Shown here piece by piece: positions 58,240-64,000 of a DNA stretch of 64,000 nt. Below the pieces are notes generated by a model. It saw nothing but the letters and a program-made list of their open reading frames with translations, searched no databases and was not told the origin of the DNA. The stretch's first letter is position 1. Each line of letters begins with the position of its first letter. A program made the translations under genes and the position numbers. This DNA comes from Trileptium ribeirensis (lineage: Eukaryota > Nematoda > Enoplea > Enoplida > Thoracostomopsidae): positions 1-64,000 of the forward strand of contig JASANE010001425.1 in assembly GCA_030248225.1 (NCBI GenBank). Direction: 5' to 3'.

Positions 58240-60060
58240 CACTTAACAACAAATTTTCGCCCCCCCTGGAGTCTTGAAAACAGACTGCGACTCGGCGAGC
58301 GGGGAAACAGTGGAGGATCGAAAACTCCGTGAACGATTTGAACGTGATTTTTTCAAATTTTCTCGGTGCTCGCACTTACGGGTGCGCGGGGCATTCGTCG
58401 GACGCGCCAGCACCCGCAAGGGCAGCCCTGGCTAACGAACTTTGAAAGCCAAGAAAAGACCACCAGGAGGGAGTCTGCGCTGCGTCTACACAGCGAGAGT
58501 CGCTCCTGGGGAAAATTAAGAGCAAAAAGTGAAACGACAAAGCAAGAAGCTTGCGAACAATAGTACGAAAGTGGCGACACCAGTTTTAACAGAAAACTGC
58601 CGACTATGCGGAATACTCTCTCGATTGGTCCCGTCGCTGCATCGGGCCTTTAATTTTTATACCCTAGACTCTACCCCTCCGTCGTTCGTGTACCTCTTGC
58701 AATCAAAATTTCAAAAATTCAAAACCTCCGATCTAGCAGTTACAGCTTTAATAAACACAACTCTGCCACTGCGGGCAAACGATACACGTCAGGCGACAAA
58801 GATACACATACACACAGATGCAGCGATCATTGTAACGATGACAATTACTAGCTGGTCAAAACAACGTGGGCGGCTGAGCTATTGGCGGGTGTTCCCTTTG
58901 ATGTAAACAAGAGGCGCGAGCAGAAAAGCAACCTAAACCTCGCGCTGGTAGGCGCGAGACTTTCTGTGAGCTATAATATACCAGCGCCCAGGGCGCTTAA
59001 ATTTCATAAGAAAATGTTTAGTTTTATTTGGATTTTCAGGTTAACTAGGGACCGTAGGTGGCCGGGGGCGGGATCAGGTTCAAGCCCTGGCTGGTCACCT
59101 ACTAATGCAAACAAAATTTCCAATGTAACAAAAGTAGGTGGCCTGTTAGAGGCCGTTTTATGTGACCGTGATAGAAAATTTCGGGCCGCGCAGAGGGTTA
59201 TTGAGATCCAGCACGAGTAAATAGGTTCTGGTGCACCCGGCTTTCGAAGAGGTGGTTAGTCTAAGATTCCATGGACCCAAAAATTGGGAAGTTTTAGTAA
59301 ATTTTCTCTTGATTTGTGGCTTTGAAAATTGGTCGTTTAAACGCCTGGTTAGGGTTCCATAAGTATTTACGGGTGAGGGATCCGTTGACCCGAATGCAAA
59401 ATTTTGAAGCCTTAAGAGACCTTAGTGATAGTATGACAAGCCTATCTTACGTTAATCGTCGGAAAACTTTTAAAATTTTGCCTTTAAAGCACCCCTATGA
59501 AATTTCGGTTTGTTAAATTTTGTTCATTTTATTGCGCCAGTCAACCTGATTTCGCTACACTCTATGGATCAGTCATATAACAACTGCATGCCAGGATAGG
59601 TCTCTAAGATCAGGATCGTAACAAAATCTCCGTTTGGATTTTGATAAAAATTCCGCACCATACCCCGACCCATCCTGACACGCAGTACAAAAATGCAGTT
59701 CATAATACACCAATTATTATCAACAACGTTATGATTATCATATCATTGTGGATGCGCACCGGGATCGACCTTAGGGCACCGAATCAATGAACCCGAAAAC
59801 GAAACGTGAAAATCTCGCCCTGTGTCCTACTATTACTCACTTCACCTATTTTGGAGGCCCCTTGCTTGTCCTTATCCCTATTAGTGCTTCTACTAATGGG
59901 TAGTACAACTCCGCTGCGTCTCGCGCTTGTGTTAGCCGCTAACGCTACGCTTTTATATTCGCTATCGCTCAGGGTGCAAGACGTCCAAATTCAGTGTCGC
60001 GAACTAAATGGCTCACCCACTCGCGTAAGTTACGGCGGCACTAATTGGAGACCATCGGCT
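58240..60060. other. unassigned 3' region of gypsy element 2
   Basis: Several overlapping ORFs on both strands (58184-58580, 58529-58906, 58882-59220, 59806-60129) have no recognised domain. The + strand ORF at 59806 is very Leu/Ser-rich without an ATG. A segment with a tRNA T-arm-like GGTTCAAGCCCTGG lies at about 59078. This could be the 3' untranslated region and LTR of the element or unrelated DNA. Confidence 0.35.
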
Positions 60061-60067
60061 TGCGGAA

Positions 60068-61207
60068 TTATGGCCTTTCGCGCCACTCCATATGCGGCTC
60101 GTTCAGCTTCCAAGCGTCAGTGGTGTTGAACGCGACGAGCCATGTTGGAATGTACATGTTATGGAGCGTATCGTGTCGCTGGCGGTGGTTGGCTAGTATT
60201 TTATTTAGCTCGACCGTCCAGGACGCTGCATCCTGATTGGCAGCAATCCAACGTGGGATAGCGAGCGCGATAACGATTGATGTTATCGGGGCTATATTCC
60301 ACAAAACCCCGAGATGGCGCTTAACCTTCTTGAATGCGGCGTTTGGGTTAGTCGCATGGAGCTGCTCCAGAGGCGCTTTCCAGTAGATGTAGTTGTAGCC
60401 GCCCAATACGATGATGCAATTGAGCTGAGGTGTTACAACGGAGTTGGCGGCCTGGATAAGTCAGGTCAAGTTGGAGTCCAGTCATCCGTTGATTTCCCAT
60501 TTGTTATCGGCTGCCATTTCCAATAGCGGCAGGACCAGTGCATCTCCCAAAATGGCTACTCGAAGCCATCTTACATTGCCGGGGATGCGGTACTCGCGGA
60601 TCTTTTCCAACAAGCGTCTCATGATGTTGTGGCAACGTCCGAGTGCTTCGTTATTTTGTAGTTGCTGATTGGAGCGACCGACACCCCAAAAAGCGTCCGT
60701 GGAAGCCTCGAGTAGATGCCGATCCTCGGCGATGTGGAGAACGTGGGCATACTCTGGGATGGCGAATTTGGTGAGCAATATCGGTCGCATGATATGCTCC
60801 AGCAGGGGTTTGAGACGACCACTGGTGATATAGTCGATCAGTCCGTCTTTCAGCACTCGTGCTCTGGTCTTGATTTGGAGTGGCGTGTCGGTTGATTGCA
60901 AGAGTTCACGCGCGGCACCATGATGTTCAAGTAGGGACAGCACCTGGACGTGATAGTGTTGCTCTACCGTATTGGTGAGGATGCCGTCGTTTCTGAACGG
61001 TGCCGACGCCTCATGCATATTCGAAAGTTCCGGCCAGTCGGTGCCATGCGAGAGGAATGTGGCATACGGTTTACTCAAGTGCACTCGGTAAACAGGTATC
61101 GTTGGCAGATGGAATAGGGCTGTCTCCGGCGGAGCGTACGGTCCGACCGCTGGTAATCGTCCGCCCGATTGGTCGTTGGCTGTGGTATTATTATTGCTGG
61201 CGCTCAT
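60068..61207 (-). pseudogene. NADAR-SGNH accessory protein, copy 1 (env position of gypsy element 2)
   Basis: From ATG at 61207 the - strand encodes, after a low-complexity N-terminus, a NADAR-like domain (residues about 40-206). Its key motifs are PELSNM (59-64), the catalytic-type Glu in NTVEQHYH (E82), RPILLTKF (141-148) and EAS-D-FWGVG (D171, WGVG 174-177), followed by a HNIMRRLLEKIRE helix. From residue 212 an SGNH-hydrolase-like fold starts (VAILGDALVLPLLE). The nucleophile Ser of the family's GDS motif is Ala here. In the same frame after residue 241, two TGA codons interrupt, and then the rest of the SGNH fold follows (NCIIVLGGYNYIYW, the GxND block, then a C-terminal Trp-rich tail) to 60068. 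NADAR domains remove ADP-ribose or related adducts; the role here is unknown. The ATG follows a CCTTTAGCAG acceptor-like site, so expression from a spliced RNA is conceivable. Confidence 0.7.
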
Positions 61208-61546
61208 CTGCTAAAGGACCATAAATAAATGTGTTTTTTCAATTATTTAACCGACGCATCACGCGCATTATTCGTACTCGCCCCATTGAGATTCTATACC
61301 TTTCTCGCCTACTACACCTGCTTCTAGTTGATCCTGCCTATGTACTAATTTGGATTCCTATCATCTCCGGATAATCCTAAAATTAGTTTCTTCCCCCTTT
61401 CTGAAACAGCCGGAAAATTTTCGAAACCCCTCAAGTATCCTACAACTCATTGTCAGAATATTCATAATATTCTTCTCTTGGCGGCGGTCTTTCCATGAGT
61501 CGCCGGATAACGTCCGCGATTTGGACGTTTTATTCCACCTAAGCGA
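61208..61546. other. non-coding spacer between the two NADAR-SGNH copies
   Basis: About 340 bp without an open frame consistent with either copy. On the - strand it ends in the acceptor-like CTTTAGCAG just before the ATG of copy 1. Confidence 0.5.
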
Positions 61547-62368
61547 TCAGCTCAGGATGGGATGCTGGTGCCACGACGGTTGGTTCCAACGTTGGCGGTC
61601 CTCCTCCTGGTTGAACGGTCCGACCGTATCCCAGGCCTCGGTTCCCATTAGAGACGCAGGCCACCGTGGCATAATTACACTGCGTAATGCCTGGCGGTCG
61701 TTGGTGAGTTTCGTTTTCCTGTTACGAAACTGCCGTCCCCAGTCATGGCCGGTATAATTGTCGGCGTCCCAATGAGGAGCAGGAGACGCGACATGGATGG
61801 CTGCGTCTTCCCGAGCACGCGAGTCCAGCACTCTCAAATGGCGCTTGATGCGCTTAAAGTATGAGCGAAAAGTAACGCGAGAACGCCTTCCGGGGTTCCA
61901 ACCACTCGTCTTCGTAGCCGCCCAGTGCGAAGATGCAGTCCGTTTGGGGCGTTAATAGCGCGTTGCCCAATGTAGCAGTTCCACCGTGTTTAGCGTCGGG
62001 TAGGTGAAGACGAGCCAATTGTGTTCGTCGGACACCTCGAGGAGCGGCGGTGCCTGCTCGTCGCCGACGATAATCACCCGTGGCCATCGAACGAAGCCGT
62101 CCCGATTGAACGCACGGATTTCCTCGAGTAGTCTACCCGTAACGTTGTGACAAACTGTTCGATGGCTGCAGCATTGGGCCGGTGGTATGGCAGTGGTCCA
62201 GAAATCGTCCATCGAGTCCCTAAGGAGTTGCCGGCTGCCGGGTTTCTCCAGTTTCTCGGCGTACTCGTTGATGCTGAATTTGGCCAGTAGGATTGGCCGC
62301 ATTAGGTGGGACCTGTACGACATGTGCATCCGCGTCGTATTCTCCGAGCAACCTAGGATAAAATCCAT
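61547..62368 (-). pseudogene. NADAR-SGNH accessory protein, copy 2 (adjacent to integrase)
   Basis: This is a diverged paralogue of copy 1, lying between integrase and copy 1. From about 62330 it encodes the C-terminal half of a NADAR-like domain (MRPILLAKFSINEYAEKL, RDSMDDFW; the G of the WG motif is missing) and a helix CHNVTGRLLEEIRAF. The SGNH-like fold begins RVIIVGDEQAPPLLE, with GDE at the nucleophile position instead of GDS. A frame change at the TYP segment (about 62008) is needed to reach CIFALGGYEDEWLEP (GxND block). A stop plus a second shift precede the C-terminal RHLRVLDSRAREDAA…PRWPASLMGTEAW part, which aligns with the corresponding tail of copy 1. The N-terminal half of NADAR is absent, so it is truncated at the integrase junction. 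Confidence 0.65.
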
Positions 62369-62371
62369 GCA

Positions 62372-63050
62372 TTAGCAAAATGGTGGATATTTTGTGGCTG
62401 TGTGTACCGAAGAATTATAGGCCATTATACAAAAGGGTAAGGACACATCCCATGAATGGTGATCGTCTTGCGGCACACTTACTTGTAATAGATACAGTAA
62501 TGTCCTATTAAATCTTTCAATCTCACCATTTGCTTGAGGGTGGTAAGCTAGACTCATATGCCGAAATATCTGCATTTCTTGGTACAGCTCTTCGAACATG
62601 TGCGCGGTAAAAGCACCTCCTCTATCAGAATACAACTCCCTGGGAGCTTCGTACCTATTGACTACCTCATATAACAATATGTGGGCGGCTGCATGAGCAT
62701 CCCGGTGTCTTGTTGGTACTGCAATTACGAATTTCGTAAATTGATATATGAAGGCAATAACATAACGATTACCTGCCTGCGACCTAACTTGAATGTCAAG
62801 TATGTCTACGAATACACGATACATTGGTTGATTTGCCATCGGAACCCTGCCCAATCCGGTAGTTATCCTAGGAATTGGTTCCTTCGTGGATTGGCATAGG
62901 ATGCATCGTCCGATCCATTGTTGTGCGTGTTCGGACATACCTTTCCAGTAATAAAATTGTTTTAATTTTGCTAATAGCCGATCCCGGCCTGGATGTCCTC
63001 CGTACAAGGTATTATGTTCATGTTTGAGTAATTGCTGTGCTAGTGTGATT
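62372..63050 (-). CDS. Ty3/gypsy element 2: integrase (catalytic core intact)
   Basis: On the - strand, an HHCC-type zinc finger (LLKHEHN…YGGHPGRDRLLAKL…CILCQ) is followed by the DDE core. The first Asp is in YRVFVDILDIQ, the second in ELYSDRGGAFTAHMF, and the Glu in NGEIERFNRTLL. Exactly 35 residues separate the second Asp and the Glu (DD35E), and the intervening HPQANGEIERFNRT is canonical. After KYPPF the frame breaks at TGC-TAA (about 62375), although the +1 frame continues with the expected LLMHGFYPRLLGEYD. Upstream, the zinc finger frame begins after stops near 63055. Its intactness contrasts with the decayed neighbour at 48.5-52 kb. Confidence 0.9.
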
Positions 63051-63422
63051 GGGACGCACGACTTTTAATTTATGTCCTTTGGTTGTAATGGGAGCATGTA
63101 CAATATCTTGATGTCCACGGCTAGCTCAAAATTATGTGATTTCTATTCTTAGTGCGCCTAACTAGGCCTTAGGCCGTGTTTTGTTATATAGATACCACCA
63201 AATTGGACCGAATTCTGGATCGTTTCGCTGGATATATGTTAAGAGTCGGACTAGATTAAAATCTGGGAGATCCGAAAAGAATGGTGAATATATGTGTTCG
63301 TGAGTATCTTGGGCGTCCTCGATCCTGACGGTTGGTAATATTTCGGTTTCATAGTGCATCATTAATTTCATGAGCCTATAAAATTCCTGTTCTGTCGGTA
63401 GTGTGGTTGCTCTTAAGTCCTA
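63051..63422 (-). pseudogene. Ty3/gypsy element 2: linker between RNase H and integrase, with in-frame TAG
   Basis: After the proline-rich part the frame meets a TAG (63422-63420) and continues in the same frame for about 86 codons (segments LPTEQEFYRLMKLMMHYE and NDPEFGPIWWYLYNKTRPKA). It closes at TAA (about 63164-63162). The charged, Trp-rich tail is typical of the RNase H-integrase connector. The single TAG could be a nonsense mutation. Confidence 0.6.
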
Positions 63423-63800
63423 TGTTTCTGATTCGGTGCGAAACGGTCTTTTAGGGCCTCGAGCCTGAGGTCTGCCTACAGGACCCGAGAGAGTTGTTGT
63501 ACGCACCGACATTACTGTTGTTTCTCCCGGATCCATCCTAATTGGGATAGCTCTTAGCGTGGCTGTTTGCTGTGTCAGCGTTGCTGGGGGTACTGTAGAT
63601 ACTTGCGTGTCGGCAACTAGTTGCGATGGGATTGCTTCCGGATTGGGCTGGCCTGGGGGAGCTATTGGGCTTCCTGTTATAGGGGATGGCGCGCCAGTAC
63701 CGAGCGGAGCCACAGTTCGTACTGGGTATAGTAAGTGGGATTGGTTCCATGCGCTGCACACTGGTGGGCGAGGTCCTGTGGGTCGTCCTCGACCCATCAT
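63420..63800 (-). CDS. Ty3/gypsy element 2: proline/threonine-rich linker segment
   Basis: The 126-codon frame from ATG at 63800 is rich in Pro, Thr and Ala (GAPSPITGSPIAPPGQPNPE and similar), with an Arg-rich C-terminus. It has no known domain. It starts with TAATG, where the stop of the RNase H frame (TAA, 63802-63800) shares its last base with the ATG. It either is a separate reading frame entered by re-initiation or was once joined by a frameshift. Its length is unusual for a gypsy connector. Confidence 0.5.
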   Translation of the reverse strand: MMGRGRPTGPRPPVCSAWNQSHLLYPVRTVAPLGTGAPSPITGSPIAPPGQPNPEAIPSQLVADTQVSTVPPATLTQQTATLRAIPIRMDPGETTVMSVRTTTLSGPVGRPQARGPKRPFRTESET

Positions 63801-64000
63801 TAATATTTCGTGTCTCCTTGTTCCTCGCTTATGGATGGTTCGTATCTAGAATCTCGTGACAACGCATCGGCATTGCCATTTTCTTTACCCGGTCTATATT
63901 GTATTTCGAATCCCCCTAATTCTAACAATAACTCACTGCGCCACTGGAATGAACGCGAGTTCCTGGGTGGCTTGTCAAACTGGGCTTTGAGCGGCTTGTG
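63800..64000 (-). CDS. Ty3/gypsy element 2: RNase H C-terminus (partial, runs off the window)
   Basis: The - strand frame from 64000 is open for 66 codons to TAA at 63802-63800. It carries the RNase H end typical of gypsy pol: HKPLKAQF, SRSFQWRSELLLELGGFEI, YRPGKENGNADALSRD. The catalytic residues and RT lie beyond the right edge of the window. Confidence 0.9.
   Translation of the reverse strand, partial: HKPLKAQFDKPPRNSRSFQWRSELLLELGGFEIQYRPGKENGNADALSRDSRYEPSISEEQGDTKY

Noticed and set aside
58360..58906. Env-like or gag-like product in the GC-rich block
   Set aside because: ORFs on both strands are of similar length and quality, and no domain or motif is recognisable.
59806..60129. Leu-rich signal-peptide-like protein on the plus strand
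   Set aside because: No ATG start; overlaps the end of the minus-strand NADAR-SGNH gene and is probably a shadow.

Overview
The window reads as eukaryotic, invertebrate-type genomic DNA. It is AT-rich and gene-poor, has no long intact host ORFs, and is crowded with LTR and non-LTR retrotransposon debris, foldback/MITE-type elements, tRNA-headed SINE-like repeats and many short tandem duplications. Splice acceptors of the TTTTCAG type, scattered TTAGGC-containing repeats and the look of one Ty3/gypsy gag hint at a nematode (possibly a dorylaimian). That is inference only; the window contains no rRNA or conserved host gene that could settle it.

Layout. 1-15 kb holds two candidate small secreted-protein genes (967-1227, + strand, with a TATA box and a duplicated 3' region; 2492-2643, - strand, a signal-peptide exon ending in a good splice donor). 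It also holds a foldback element at 3148, a four-unit 157-bp tandem repeat, an RTE-like LINE tail (- strand, about 4.43-4.82 kb) and two candidate two-exon genes (10339-10903 and 13690-14201) supported by matching splice phases. 15-42 kb is essentially a repeat desert. It contains a 133-bp satellite (16.5-17.3 kb), a 98-bp satellite (36.3-38.1 kb), several two-unit duplications, three copies of one tRNA-headed SINE-like family, nested TTA-flanked foldback elements (27.8-28.4 kb) and a MITE with 34-bp terminal inverted repeats (39.4-39.8 kb). 42.3-44.5 kb is a dead CR1/Jockey-type LINE.

48.1-52.4 kb holds a decayed Ty3/gypsy element on the - strand, in transcriptional order: a 344-bp LTR with perfect 9-bp inverted ends, gag, a protease remnant, RT with its catalytic Asp pair changed to Glu, and RNase H. 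A MITE-like segment interrupts the RT, integrase is missing, and a 366-bp hAT-type MITE with a perfect 8-bp target duplication sits at the truncated end. 53.7-56.3 kb is a striking 2.57-kb foldback element whose two arms are each built from about ten short CpG-rich hairpins. From about 53.2 kb to the end of the window the DNA is visibly GC-richer.

60.0-64.0 kb, the most interesting part, is a second Ty3/gypsy element on the - strand, entering from beyond the right edge: RNase H C-terminus, a proline-rich linker, then an integrase with an intact DD35E triad. In the envelope position it carries two tandem, diverged copies of an accessory protein. Each copy combines a NADAR-like domain (a family that removes ADP-ribose or related N-glycosidic adducts) with an SGNH-hydrolase-like fold whose GDS nucleophile position is altered (GDA or GDE). 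A retrotransposon carrying duplicated NADAR-SGNH modules is, as far as I know, not a described arrangement and is my main candidate for a new system.
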